Assembly (NCBI GenBank): GCA_902799045.1
Contig: CADBZH010000026.1
Location: forward strand, 1 to 57,567
DNA: 57,567 nucleotides
DNA from: an uncultured Eubacteriales bacterium
GTDB lineage: Bacteria; Bacillota; Clostridia; Christensenellales; Aristaeellaceae
Direction of reading: 5' to 3'
Shown here in pieces: positions 16,671 through 25,495 of the stretch; within the stretch, counting starts at the first letter, position 1, and each line of letters opens with the position of its first letter. Made by a program: the position numbers and the translations under genes. The notes below the pieces were generated by a model. That model saw only the letters and a program-made list of their open reading frames with translations, was not told the origin of the DNA and ran no database searches.

Positions 16671-18509
16671 ATGAAGTACAGAAGCGCACGACGGATCTTC
16701 GCCCTGCTGACGGCGATGGCCATGCTGGCGGCCATGCTGCTGACCGGCGCTGTGGCCGAGGGTGTCGCCATCGACAGCGAAGCCATCCTGAACTGGGCCA
16801 AGGGCTTCGGTGGAAAGCCGCAGTCGCTCAGCGTGCCGGATACCGCCGCCAGCCATCTCCAGATGAAGGCTCCGGAGCGGACCGGCGTCAAGGCCGGGGA
16901 CATCGCCGCGCTGAAGCCCAGCGCCGATGCCTTCCGCGCCGAGATGAGCGCGGACAGCGACGCGGCTGTGGAATTCGCCCGCAATTTCAACTGCGCCATC
17001 GCTCATGTCTACTTCTCCGAGGACGAGGGCATGGAGCAGATGGCGGCGCTGATCTGGATCTGCGGCTCCATCGTGCTCTATGCCACGGACAGCGCGATGT
17101 TTGAAGCGCTGGCCCAGCAGCTCTACGAGATGGGCGACCAGGACCCGCTGGCCACGATCGCCAGCTGCATGGACCTTATGCTGATGGTGGACGGGGAGTA
17201 CGTCGGCATCGCGCCGGCCGGCATGGCCCTCTCCGACCGGTATCCCGTGGCCTACTTCGTCATCGACCTGGGTGAAGAGATGGAGTTGGGCGAACTCGTG
17301 CCCTGCGAGCTCACCGGGAGCGAGCAGGAGGTCATTGGCTACAGCATGAGCGACGACGGCAGCCAGATCGGCCTCGCGAGCGACGCAATCGTTCCCTCGG
17401 GCGAGGGCCGGTTCGCGCTGAAATCCGGCATTCCCTATCTGTACGGCTCGCCGATCTACGCCGCCGACCTGAACGAGGGCAGCTATGACTTCCGGCCCAT
17501 GGCCATCCAGGGCTCCGACGGCTATGTGTATTCCGCGATGGACGCGCTGCTGGCGCTGCTGGAGCAGATCGGCGCGACTGAGGGCGAAGGAGCGACGGAG
17601 CCGACGCCTGAACCGACGCCCGAGCTCACACCGGAACCGACGCCTGAACCCACGCCCGAGCCGACGCCCGAACCCACGTCCGAACCGATGCCGGAGCCGA
17701 CGCCCGAACCCACGTCCGAACCGACGCCGGAGCCGACGCCGGAGCCGACGCCCGAGCCGACGCCGGAACCGACGCTTGAGCCCGTGGTCGTGGTGGCGGA
17801 GGAGACGACCCCCGAGCCCACCCCCACGCCGGAAGTGACCGAAGCGCCCACGGAAGCACCGACAGAGACTCCCACCGAAGCGCCCACTGCCGAACCCACC
17901 GCCGAGCCGGTGGTCGAGCCCGAGGGCGACGGCGGCGATCGCGGCGGCGTCGGCGGCCTGCTCGAGAAGAACGAGGTGATGTACGGCCTGCTGGGGCTGG
18001 CCGTGGTCATCGCGGTGCTGCTCGTCTTCCGATCCCGGAAAAAGAGCATCGAGGCGACCCGGGAGAAGCAGAAGCAAGCCGAAACCATCGCCGCGCCTCG
18101 TCTGCATGATGTGGATCAGACGGATAAGACCGTCGTCACCGGGGCGACGAAGCCCGCGCAAAAGACCCAGCCCAAGCCCGAGGAGAAGCAGCCCGCCGTG
18201 TCCATCCGCTGCCTGTCCGGCGCGCTGGCCGGGGCCAGCTTCCCGCTGACGGGAAAGGTAATCATTGGGCGCGACCGTCGCGCCTGCGGCATCATCTACC
18301 CGGCCGATACGCCCGGCGTCAGCGCCGTGCACTGCTCCGTGCGCCCCGCGCCGGACGGAAGCGCGCTGATCCTCACCGACGAGGGCAGCAGCCACGGCAC
18401 CTTCGTGGGCGGGAACCGACTGGCCGTGGGCAGGCCGGTGAGCCTCAAAAACGGCGCCACCTTCTGCCTGGGCAGCCAGAAGCATACCTTCCAGGTCGTC
18501 ATCGAGTGA
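16671..18509 (+). CDS. Secreted-domain / PTPE linker / transmembrane / cytoplasmic FHA protein
   Basis: A 612-residue protein with GAGGAGGG before the ATG. A signal peptide (residues 1-29, AVAEG end) leads into an extracellular domain of about 270 residues that I do not recognise. A Pro-Thr-Pro-Glu tandem linker (about 305-420) and a transmembrane helix (about 436-456) follow, with basic residues after it. The C-terminal FHA domain (about 510-612) has GRDRRA, SAVHC and SSHGTFVG motifs that are intact for phosphothreonine binding. The inside/outside layout mirrors the receptor-like kinase upstream, suggesting that an outside signal is coupled to phospho-dependent binding inside. It may be a co-receptor or docking protein. 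Confidence 0.88.
   Translation: MKYRSARRIFALLTAMAMLAAMLLTGAVAEGVAIDSEAILNWAKGFGGKPQSLSVPDTAASHLQMKAPERTGVKAGDIAALKPSADAFRAEMSADSDAAVEFARNFNCAIAHVYFSEDEGMEQMAALIWICGSIVLYATDSAMFEALAQQLYEMGDQDPLATIASCMDLMLMVDGEYVGIAPAGMALSDRYPVAYFVIDLGEEMELGELVPCELTGSEQEVIGYSMSDDGSQIGLASDAIVPSGEGRFALKSGIPYLYGSPIYAADLNEGSYDFRPMAIQGSDGYVYSAMDALLALLEQIGATEGEGATEPTPEPTPELTPEPTPEPTPEPTPEPTSEPMPEPTPEPTSEPTPEPTPEPTPEPTPEPTLEPVVVVAEETTPEPTPTPEVTEAPTEAPTETPTEAPTAEPTAEPVVEPEGDGGDRGGVGGLLEKNEVMYGLLGLAVVIAVLLVFRSRKKSIEATREKQKQAETIAAPRLHDVDQTDKTVVTGATKPAQKTQPKPEEKQPAVSIRCLSGALAGASFPLTGKVIIGRDRRACGIIYPADTPGVSAVHCSVRPAPDGSALILTDEGSSHGTFVGGNRLAVGRPVSLKNGATFCLGSQKHTFQVVIE
17598..17783 (+). repeat. Tandem 12-base coding repeat (Pro-Thr-Pro-Glu)
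   Basis: About 15 imperfect copies of a 12-base unit (near CCGACGCCCGAA) encode the linker of the FHA protein. Such runs change length readily by slippage in multiples that preserve the frame. Confidence 0.9.
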
Positions 18510-18544
18510 CCGACCCGAACCAATGACAAAAAGGAGCGATTGCC

Positions 18545-19927
18545 ATGAAGTGTCCCCATTGCGGCAAGGAAATCCAGTTCGCGGAAGTCTGCCCCCATTG
18601 CGGGAATAAGATCAGCTACGGCGGCAACACCGTGCTGTACAAGGCCACCCGAAGCGGCAAGCTGACCTATAAGCAGATCTTCTCCAACGTGTTCAAGCGG
18701 CACACCCCGGAAGACACCCGGCGCAGCCTGGTCTCCATGCCGAAGCCCGGCACGGACATGCTGGCCGTCTGGGAAAAGCCCTGGCTGTTTTCCCGGCTGT
18801 TCGTGATGCTGCTGGTGATGAGCGTGGTGCTGCTGTTGCAGAGCAACGCCTACACCACCAAGACCGACGTGGGCGTGACCTTCCTGATCGAATTCAGCTT
18901 CGTCACCACGCTGATCGGCCCGCTGACCATCGCGCTTTTGATCTGGGAGATGGACATTCACAAGCGGGTGAGCCTCGTCAACTTCCTGGGGCTGGTCTTC
19001 TTCGGCGGCGTCGTGACCATCGCGCTGGCGCTGCCGCTGAACAGCAGCCTGAACTGGCCGGCGTGGACGGCGGGCCTGACCGAGGAGGCCGTGAAGCTGC
19101 TGGTGGCGCTGGCGTTCATACTGCTCTTCCGCCGCAAGGGCCTGCACTGCCTGGACGGCCTGGCCATCGGCGCGGCGGTGGGCGCGGGCTTTGCGTTCTG
19201 GGAGAATATCTTCTATGCCTTCGTCAACTCCGGCGACGCCGGCATCCAGGCCATGTCCATGTGGCGCTCGTTCTGGGAGCTGTTCAGCTCGCACATGCTG
19301 TATACCGCGCCCTATGTCGGCGCCCTGTGCTACGCCGTTAACGGCGGCAAGCTGAAGCTGGAACACTTCAAGAACCGCTTCTTCCTGATCGCGCTGGCCT
19401 TCGGCATGGGCGCGCACGCGCTGAACAACGCCGAGGACAGCTTCGGCTACGCGATCCTGCTGCGCTTCAGCGACAGCCTGGTGTTCCCGGTCTACTGGAT
19501 CCAGATCGCGCTGGCGTTTGCCTCCTGGGGCATGCTGCTGTTCATGCTGCGCAAGGGCATCAATCAGGCGCTGGAGACCAACGACATCAACAAGGCCATC
19601 GACCAGGCCTGCACCCAGGCGCACACCTCCGTGGCGCTGGTGTGCCGCGAGGGCACCTATGCCGGCGAGGCCTTTGCCGTGAAGGAACAGCCCATCGTGA
19701 TCGGCCGCAAGTCGGACATGTGCAACCTGGTGCTGCCCGGCGATCCCGTCAGCCGCAGGCACGGCGCGCTGCGCCTGGAGAAGGGCAGGGCCGTCTATCG
19801 CGACCTGGGCTCCAGCAACGGCAGCTTCATCAACGGCAAAAGGGTGGCTCCGAACACGGATATCCCGCTGAACCCCGGCGACGTGCTGGAGATCGGCTCC
19901 GACGCCGAAAGGTTTGAGGTGGTATGA
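18545..19927 (+). CDS. Zinc-ribbon / PrsW-type membrane protease / FHA fusion
   Basis: The protein has 460 residues with AAAAGGAG before the ATG. It starts with a double-CxxC zinc ribbon (CPHCGKEI and CPHCGNKI). Residues about 75-340 form a multi-helix membrane domain of the PrsW family: the glutamate pair in LTEEAVK (about 178-184), FAFWEN (about 216-221) and histidines in SSHML and GAHALNN. PrsW is a membrane protease that cuts anti-sigma factors in Bacillus. The C-terminal 100 residues are an FHA domain with GRKSDM, SRRHG and SSNGSFINGKRV. The FHA part could bring the protease to phosphorylated targets, for example the kinase or its partners; that is inference. The next gene overlaps by four bases. 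Confidence 0.9.
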   Translation: MKCPHCGKEIQFAEVCPHCGNKISYGGNTVLYKATRSGKLTYKQIFSNVFKRHTPEDTRRSLVSMPKPGTDMLAVWEKPWLFSRLFVMLLVMSVVLLLQSNAYTTKTDVGVTFLIEFSFVTTLIGPLTIALLIWEMDIHKRVSLVNFLGLVFFGGVVTIALALPLNSSLNWPAWTAGLTEEAVKLLVALAFILLFRRKGLHCLDGLAIGAAVGAGFAFWENIFYAFVNSGDAGIQAMSMWRSFWELFSSHMLYTAPYVGALCYAVNGGKLKLEHFKNRFFLIALAFGMGAHALNNAEDSFGYAILLRFSDSLVFPVYWIQIALAFASWGMLLFMLRKGINQALETNDINKAIDQACTQAHTSVALVCREGTYAGEAFAVKEQPIVIGRKSDMCNLVLPGDPVSRRHGALRLEKGRAVYRDLGSSNGSFINGKRVAPNTDIPLNPGDVLEIGSDAERFEVV

Positions 19928-20634
19928 AGAATCTGACCATTCGCTCCTTCTCCCTGGCCGGGGGGCGGGAGGTGAACGAGGACGCGGTGCGCCAGGGTGA
20001 GCGCGGTCGGCGCGTCGTGGGCGTGGCTGCGGACGGCCTGGGCGGCGAGGGCGGCGGCGACGTGGCCTCGCGCCTGGCTGCCGACGAGGCGCTCCGGATC
20101 CTCCTGGAGGCGAATCGGCTGTCCCCGGCGCTGATGCGGAATATCATGGAGCGGGTCAACTCCACCGTGCTGGCCCAGCAATTCAGCACCGGCATCAGGA
20201 TGATGACCACGCTGGCTGTCGCCGCCGTGGAGGGAAGGCGGGTGCTGCTGGCCCATCTGGGAGACACCCGCGTCTACCGCTTCAGAAACGGCAGGCTGAT
20301 CTACTGCTCCAGCGATCACAGCGTCACCCAGAAGCTGGTCGACAGCGGCGAGATCACCCGGGAGCAGATGCGCACCCACGAGACCCGCAACCTGCTACTG
20401 AAGTGCCTGGGACAGATGGAGACACCCAGCCCCGGGATCCGCCAAGGGTGGATGCTGGGCAACGAGCGGCTGCTGCTCTGCACCGACGGCTTCTGGGAGA
20501 AGTTCTCCGACGGGGAGCTGTGCCGGGCCATGGCGGGCGGCAGCGTCGAAGAGATCCTGTCCGGCCTTGAAAAGACGGCCCTTCAGCGCACGGACGCCGA
20601 ATCGGACAACATTTCGGCGCTGCTGATCGGATAA
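19924..20634 (+). CDS. Soluble PP2C-type Ser/Thr phosphatase
   Basis: The ATG overlaps the stop of the PrsW/FHA gene (ATGA), so the two are translationally coupled. The product is 236 residues with no membrane helix. PP2C motifs are NEDAVR (about 19-24), AADGLGGEGGG, GDTRVYRF, SDHSVTQKLV, CTDGFWEKF and the terminal SDNISALL, all with their metal-binding Asp residues. It closes the kinase cluster and gives it a second phosphatase, cytoplasmic this time. A strong hairpin follows the stop. Confidence 0.94.
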   Translation: MKNLTIRSFSLAGGREVNEDAVRQGERGRRVVGVAADGLGGEGGGDVASRLAADEALRILLEANRLSPALMRNIMERVNSTVLAQQFSTGIRMMTTLAVAAVEGRRVLLAHLGDTRVYRFRNGRLIYCSSDHSVTQKLVDSGEITREQMRTHETRNLLLKCLGQMETPSPGIRQGWMLGNERLLLCTDGFWEKFSDGELCRAMAGGSVEEILSGLEKTALQRTDAESDNISALLIG

Positions 20635-20635
20635 T

Positions 20636-20689
20636 CAAAGGCACGGGAACGGCGCGTTCGATGGCGAACGCGCCGTTTCTGTGCCTTTG
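20636..20689 (+). terminator. Large hairpin terminator ending the signalling cluster
   Basis: An inner perfect 13-bp stem (AACGGCGCGTTCG with its complement, 20648-20677) lies within an outer 9-bp stem (CAAAGGCAC with GTGCCTTTG). It starts directly after the PP2C stop codon. There is no long T-run. Confidence 0.75.
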
Positions 20690-20693
20690 GTTC

Positions 20694-20830
20694 TGCACGG
20701 AAAGCCGGGAGGGGAGTGTGTGGAATCCGCTGCCGCTTCACTCGGGATGACAGGGATTTCGAGCCGGTGTCATCCTGAGCGCAGCGAAGGATCTGTGCGT
20801 TCCGTTGGCACACCGCGTTGAAAGAGAAAA
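20694..20830. repeat. Degenerate copy of a palindromic intergenic element (family B)
   Basis: It contains GCACGGAAAGCCGGGAGGG near the left side and GTCATCCTGAGCGCAGCGAA near the right, both shared with the clearer copies at 35527-35700 and 51772-51964. The boundaries are approximate. The gap 20635-21372 otherwise holds short G+C-rich repeats (a CTTCCCC/GGGGAAG hairpin near 20970-20990), a MITE copy and the GH42 promoter, with no gene I can support. Confidence 0.5.
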
Positions 20831-21074
20831 CCGGCCAGTCGCCTTGTATCATTCCGCAACCTTCCCCGATGAGCGAAATGGCGTCGCTCTATTGCGCAGG
20901 GGCGCCATCTCGTGCGCGGTGCGGGAAGCGGTGTGCGCTCGATTCCGGTATGCGCCGCCCGCCCTTGCCTTCCCCTTTGGGGAAGGCAGCACGGCGAAGC
21001 CGTGACGGATGAGGTCGTTCCCTCCATGCGATGCGCTTGCGTACTGGGACGAGCGGCGAAACGCCCCTACAGGG

Positions 21075-21230
21075 GAGCTCTAAAAACTAACGCGTCGCCC
21101 GACGAGATGAATTTTGGCCAGATTTGGCTTGCAAAAGGCGTAGGCTGCCTGGCGGGCAGTCAAGGTTTTTGCAAGACGAAGATGGCTAAAATTCAGCCGT
21201 CCGGCGGCGATGAGAGTTTTTAGAGATGCC
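21075..21230 (+). mobile_element. MITE-like element, full copy (156 bp) with 8-bp target duplication
   Basis: The element starts GAGCTCTAAAAACT and ends AGTTTTTAGAGATGCC, so its ends are inverted repeats (CTCTAAAAACT). The interior is also largely self-complementary (ATTTTGGC and GCAAAA near the left pair with TTTTTGC and GCTAAAAT near the right). It is flanked by CTACAGGG (21067-21074) and CTACATGG (21231-21238), an 8-bp duplication with one mismatch. An inverted second copy lies at 23349-23480. It has no coding capacity and would need a transposase supplied in trans. Confidence 0.85.
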
Positions 21231-21307
21231 CTACATGGGGTATATGCGATACGGTTGACAGAGGACCGTAACGCATGCGTTTGCCCGGATGAACCGCTCA
21301 ATCGCCG

Positions 21308-21336
21308 TTGCCAGAATGCCCCGCACCATGTATAAT
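21308..21336 (+). promoter_or_regulatory. SigmaA-type promoter for the GH42 gene
   Basis: TTGCCA and TATAAT are separated by 17 bases, ending 36 bases before the start codon at 21373. Confidence 0.85.
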
Positions 21337-21372
21337 AATGGATATAGAAATATCGGGCAGGGGGAAGGACGC

Positions 21373-23322
21373 ATGAGGATCGGCGTGGATTACTATCCGG
21401 AACATTGGGACAGGGCCCTGTGGGAGCAGGACGCGGATCTGATGCAGAAGACCGGCGTGAAGCTGGTGCGGCTGGCGGAGTTTGCCTGGTGCCGTCTGGA
21501 GCCTCGGGAGGGCGAATTTGACTTCGCCTGGCTGGATGAGGCGATCGACCTGTTCGCAAAGCGGGACATCGGCGTGGTGCTCTGTACGCCCACCAGCTGC
21601 CCGCCCCTCTGGCTGTATGAGAAGTACCCGGACGCCGTGATGGTGGAGAAGGACGGCCAGCCCACCCGCACGGGCATCCGCGGCCATCGCTGCATCAACC
21701 ACCCGGCAGTGATCGAGAATTCCCGGCGCATCATCGAGGCGATGACGAAGCGCTACGGACAGTGCGACGCCGTAAAGGCCTGGCAGATCGACAACGAGCT
21801 GGAGGCCTATTTCTGCTTCTGCGAGCGCTGCAACGGCAAATTCCGGAAGTGGCTGAAGAACAAGCACGGCAGTCTGGAGGCCATCAACCGGGCCCACGGC
21901 AACGTGGTGTGGAGCAACGAGTATTCCTCCTGGGAGCAGATCCAGCCGCCCTATGGCCATTATGCAGACGCCTGGATGAACCCGGCCTACATGCTGGATT
22001 ACAGCCGCTTCGCCTCCGACAACGTGATCGAATTCAGCAACTGGCAGGCGGCGCTGATCCGCGAGAACAGCCCCGGCAAGCCGGTGACCACAAACGTGTG
22101 GTACAGTGGCCACATGCCGGACTTTTACAGGGAGTTTGCGACCCTGGACTTCATGGCCTACGACAACTATCCTGTCACGCGTCTCCCGGACGATCCGGAG
22201 GAGTGCTTTTCCCACGCCTTCCACCTGGACATGATGCGGGGCGTCAAGCGCAAGCCCTTCTGGGTGATGGAGCAGCTCAGCGGCGGCATGGGCTGCTGGG
22301 CGCCCATGAGCCGCACCACCTCGCCGGGGATGGTCAAGGGCTACGCCCTGCAGGCCTTTGCCCACGGGGCGGACACGGTGCTTCACTTCCGCTGGCGCAC
22401 GGCCAACATCGGCGCGGAGATGCACTGGCATGGGCTCATCGACGCCAGCAACGTGCCCGGCCGGCGCTTTGAGGAGTTCGCCGACCTGTGCAGGACCGCC
22501 CGGGCGCTGGAGGACGTGCGCGGCGCGGAGATCAGGGCGGACGTGGCGATCCTCATCTCCTTTGACAGCGAATACGCCTTCAAGATTCAGCCCCAAACCG
22601 AGGGGTACTATTACTTCGAGCAGCCCCAGCGGCTGCACCGGGCCTTCACGGCCCTCGGACTGAACGTGGACGTGATCGGCCAGCACGAGGACCTGTCCGG
22701 CTATCGCGTCGTCTGCGCGCCGGAGCTGTACGTGACCGACCCGGCGGTTTCCGAGCGCCTGCACGCTTTTGCCGAGCAGGGCGGCACGGTGATACTCACT
22801 ACCCGCAGCGGCGTGAAGGACATGAACAACAACATCATCATGGACCAGCTGCCCACCGTCTACCGGGACATGGTGGGCGCGGTGGTGGCCGAGTACAATC
22901 CCATCGGCGCGGACACGGTGCCGGTTCGCTTTGAGGACGGCGCAGTTATCAACGGCAGGCAATGGTGTGACATCCTGGAGCCGGAGGGCGCGGAGGTGGT
23001 CGCCCGCTACGATGCCGATTTCTACCGCGGCAAGGCGGCGGTCACGCGAAATGCATTCGGAAAGGGTGTCGTCTGGTATGTCGGCACCGTCGGCCGGCAG
23101 GCGCTCTATGACAAGATTGCCCTCGCGACGGTCCGGGAGGCGGGCCTCGATTATGTGCCGGACCTGCCGCCACAGGTGGAGGTGACGACTCGCGTGGCCG
23201 ACAGCAAGACCTTCCGCTTCGTCTTCAACCACGCCGACGCGCCGCAGCGCTTCCGCTTCGAGGGCAGGGAACTGACCCTGGCGCCCTTTGAGATGAAGGT
23301 GCTCAAGCCGACCGACCGGTGA
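21373..23322 (+). CDS. GH42 family beta-galactosidase
   Basis: I chose the ATG at 21373: it has AGGGGGAAGG upstream, and the longer frame from 21289 starts ahead of the promoter. The product is 649 residues, close to the usual 650-690 of the family. The N-terminus MRIGVDYYPEHWD is a GH42 hallmark. The acid/base Glu is in WQIDNELEAYFC and the nucleophile Glu in FWVMEQLSGG. A Cys-rich loop (CFCERCNGKF) fits the GH42 metal site. A trimerisation domain and a C-terminal beta domain follow. No signal peptide is present, so it should act on imported beta-galactosides in the cytoplasm. The gene stands alone, flanked by inverted MITE copies, with no sugar transporter nearby. Confidence 0.93.
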   Translation: MRIGVDYYPEHWDRALWEQDADLMQKTGVKLVRLAEFAWCRLEPREGEFDFAWLDEAIDLFAKRDIGVVLCTPTSCPPLWLYEKYPDAVMVEKDGQPTRTGIRGHRCINHPAVIENSRRIIEAMTKRYGQCDAVKAWQIDNELEAYFCFCERCNGKFRKWLKNKHGSLEAINRAHGNVVWSNEYSSWEQIQPPYGHYADAWMNPAYMLDYSRFASDNVIEFSNWQAALIRENSPGKPVTTNVWYSGHMPDFYREFATLDFMAYDNYPVTRLPDDPEECFSHAFHLDMMRGVKRKPFWVMEQLSGGMGCWAPMSRTTSPGMVKGYALQAFAHGADTVLHFRWRTANIGAEMHWHGLIDASNVPGRRFEEFADLCRTARALEDVRGAEIRADVAILISFDSEYAFKIQPQTEGYYYFEQPQRLHRAFTALGLNVDVIGQHEDLSGYRVVCAPELYVTDPAVSERLHAFAEQGGTVILTTRSGVKDMNNNIIMDQLPTVYRDMVGAVVAEYNPIGADTVPVRFEDGAVINGRQWCDILEPEGAEVVARYDADFYRGKAAVTRNAFGKGVVWYVGTVGRQALYDKIALATVREAGLDYVPDLPPQVEVTTRVADSKTFRFVFNHADAPQRFRFEGRELTLAPFEMKVLKPTDR

Positions 23323-23348
23323 GGCTTCAGCTGCCGGTTTCCCCAAAG

Positions 23349-23480
23349 GGCATCTCTAAAAACTCTCATCGCCGCCGGACGGCTGAATTTCAGCCATCTT
23401 CGTCTTGCAAAAACCTTGACTGCCCGCCAGGCAGCCTACGCCTTTCATCTCGTCGGGCGACGCGTTAGTTTTTAGAGCTC
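23349..23480 (-). mobile_element. MITE-like element, inverted shorter copy (132 bp) with perfect 8-bp target duplication
   Basis: This is the reverse complement of the copy at 21075-21230 with the same ends, lacking one internal 24-base block (TTTTGGCC...GCAAA). It is flanked by perfect CCCCAAAG repeats (23341-23348 and 23481-23488). It starts 26 bases after the GH42 stop, and its hairpin could also act as a terminator. The remainder of the gap 23323-23622 holds only the next promoter. Confidence 0.88.
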
Positions 23481-23553
23481 CCCCAAAGCGGGTCGGAGGG
23501 CGTGCGTAATCGGATCATCGCCCCGAACGGGCGCGCATTAACAGAATCATGGT

Positions 23554-23582
23554 TTGCATTTTCCCTATGCATATGATAGAAT
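23554..23582 (+). promoter_or_regulatory. Promoter for the Na/phosphate symporter gene
   Basis: TTGCAT and TAGAAT are separated by 17 bases, ending 40 bases before the start codon at 23623. Confidence 0.6.
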
Positions 23583-23622
23583 TCAACCGGATAAGCCATA
23601 CCATCGATACGGGAGGAATCGT

Positions 23623-25440
23623 ATGCAGATTCTCAGCATGATCCTTTCTCTGCTTTGCGGGGTCGCGTTGTTTATGTTCGGCATGTCGCTGATGGGGGAT
23701 GGGTTGAAGAGCGTCGCCGGAAACAAGCTGGAAACGTTTCTCTACCGGATGACCAACACCCCCTTGAAGGGCATCCTGCTGGGGACGGGCGTCACCTCGG
23801 TGATCCAGTCCTCTTCCGCCACCACGGTCATGGTCATCGGCTTTGTCAATTCAGGGCTGATGAAGCTCCATCAGGCCATCGCCATCACGCTGGGCGCCAA
23901 CATCGGCACCAGCGTCACGGGCTGGGTGCTGTGCCTGTCCTACATTGAGGGCTCGGCCGGCATCGCCAGCCTCCTCTCCTCGTCGACCATCAGCGCCGTC
24001 GCCGCCATCTCAGGCATACTGTGCCGGATGCTCTCCAAGCGCAGCGTCTACAGAAACCTCGGCAACATCCTGATGGGTTTCGCCGTGCTGATGGTGGGCA
24101 TGCAGACGATGAGCGCGGCGGTCTCTCCGCTTAAGGAGAGCGACGCCTTCATCCAGGCCGTGACGATGTTCTCCAATCCGTTCCTGGGCATCCTGCTGGG
24201 CGTCGTGATGACCGCCATCCTGCAGAGCGCCTCGGCCTCCATCGGTATCGTGCAGGCGCTGTCCGTGACTGGGGCGCTGACCTTCGCCACCGCCTTCCCG
24301 GTCATCCTGGGCATCGGCGTGGGCGCGGCCTGCCCGGTCATGCTCTCGGCCTTCGGGGCCAACAAGAACGGCAAGCGCACCGCGTTTGCCTACCTGCTCG
24401 AAAACGTGTTTGGCATGGTGCTGTGGGCAGCCGGGTTCTATGCCCTGAACGCGGTATTCTCCTTCCCGTTCATGAACCGCGCCGTCAGCCCGGTGATGAT
24501 CGCGCTGATCAACTCCGTCGTCCGCATCGTGAACGCCGTCATGCTGTTCCCCTTCATCAAGGCGATGGAAAAGCTGCTCATGCTGCTTGTGAAGGATTCG
24601 GCGGAGGACCTGGAGGACATCGCCGACAGCGCGGACTTTGACCTGCTGGAGGAACGCCTGCTGAACCTGCCGGCCCTCGCCCTCGGACAGGCCGAGCGCG
24701 TGGTGGACGGCATGTCCCGGAAGGTGCGCAAGAACGTCGGACGATCGCTCAACCTGATCCACGAATTCTCCCAAAGCAAATATGAAAAGGTCCAGCGCAA
24801 GGAAGACCTGATCGACAAGTACGAATCCAAGACGGGGGAATACCTGATCCAGCTCAGCAAGCAGCCGATGGATTCGCGGCAGACCCGCCGGGTGACCATG
24901 CTGCTGCGCGTCGTGGGCGACCTGGAGCGGATCGGCGATTACGCATCCAACATCGCCCGCGTCACCAACGGGATCCACGATGACAACATCTCCTTTTCGG
25001 ATGACGCCAGGAAGGATCTGAACGTGGTCATCGAGGCTGAGAGGGATCTGGTCAACAGCACCGTGCAATCCTATCAGGAGCACGACCTGACCACCGCCAT
25101 GCGCATCAAGCCCTGCGCCGCCGCGCTCTCGTATCTCTGTGAGATCCTGAAGGCGCGCCACATCGGCCGGCTTTCCCGGGGCGAGTGCAGCCTCACCCAG
25201 GGCACCGCCTATACCGAGCTTCTGAACAGCTTTGAGCGGATCGCGTCCCACTGTGTGGCCGTCTCCGGCGTGGTGCGGCGGGAGCATCAGTCCAACCCGG
25301 ATTTCCACGTGCATTCGCTGAAGGCGCGCGAGCTCAGCGAACAGCAGTATCAGCAGATCTATGATGCGTTTCTGGCGAAATACGACGTGCTCAGCAGCGA
25401 AGAGCGCCCCCTCAGCGTGGAGGACGAGGCGGTTCAATGA
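23623..25440 (+). CDS. Na+/phosphate symporter with C-terminal PhoU-like domain
   Basis: The start at 23623 has GGGAGG seven bases upstream; the frame is open earlier but crosses the promoter. The product is 605 residues. The membrane domain has the two inverted repeats of the NptA/NPT2 family with their Gln-Ser motifs, QSSSATTVMV (first) and QSASASIG (second), plus LGANIGTSVTGW. Residues about 340-560 are a helical PhoU-like regulatory domain (RVTMLLRVVGDLERIGDYA is the PhoU signature). It should take up phosphate with sodium, with the PhoU part sensing phosphate status. The Ca-type ATPase follows after 55 bases. Confidence 0.92.
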   Translation: MQILSMILSLLCGVALFMFGMSLMGDGLKSVAGNKLETFLYRMTNTPLKGILLGTGVTSVIQSSSATTVMVIGFVNSGLMKLHQAIAITLGANIGTSVTGWVLCLSYIEGSAGIASLLSSSTISAVAAISGILCRMLSKRSVYRNLGNILMGFAVLMVGMQTMSAAVSPLKESDAFIQAVTMFSNPFLGILLGVVMTAILQSASASIGIVQALSVTGALTFATAFPVILGIGVGAACPVMLSAFGANKNGKRTAFAYLLENVFGMVLWAAGFYALNAVFSFPFMNRAVSPVMIALINSVVRIVNAVMLFPFIKAMEKLLMLLVKDSAEDLEDIADSADFDLLEERLLNLPALALGQAERVVDGMSRKVRKNVGRSLNLIHEFSQSKYEKVQRKEDLIDKYESKTGEYLIQLSKQPMDSRQTRRVTMLLRVVGDLERIGDYASNIARVTNGIHDDNISFSDDARKDLNVVIEAERDLVNSTVQSYQEHDLTTAMRIKPCAAALSYLCEILKARHIGRLSRGECSLTQGTAYTELLNSFERIASHCVAVSGVVRREHQSNPDFHVHSLKARELSEQQYQQIYDAFLAKYDVLSSEERPLSVEDEAVQ

Positions 25441-25495
25441 CAATTTCGAACTGTATCCTTCGCGGACAGGAATGGCATAAAGGAGGCCGCAGGCA

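Noticed and set aside
17598-17783. Regular short repeats that could be taken for a CRISPR array
   Set aside because: The 12-base units are contiguous, in frame and encode a Pro-Thr-Pro-Glu linker between a secreted domain and a membrane helix; there are no spacers and no cas genes.
7507-20634. Type VII or type VI secretion locus suggested by FHA, kinase and PP2C genes
   Set aside because: No WXG100 protein, EssC-type ATPase, sheath or tube gene is present within the cluster or on either side.
20800-21070. Short reading frames on both strands in the gap before the GH42 gene
   Set aside because: They overlap palindromic repeats, have no ribosome-binding sites and show no recognisable domain.
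21067-23488. Composite transposon carrying the beta-galactosidase gene
   Set aside because: Each small element has its own distinct 8-bp duplication, which indicates two separate insertions; no transposase is present and no duplication encloses the whole segment.
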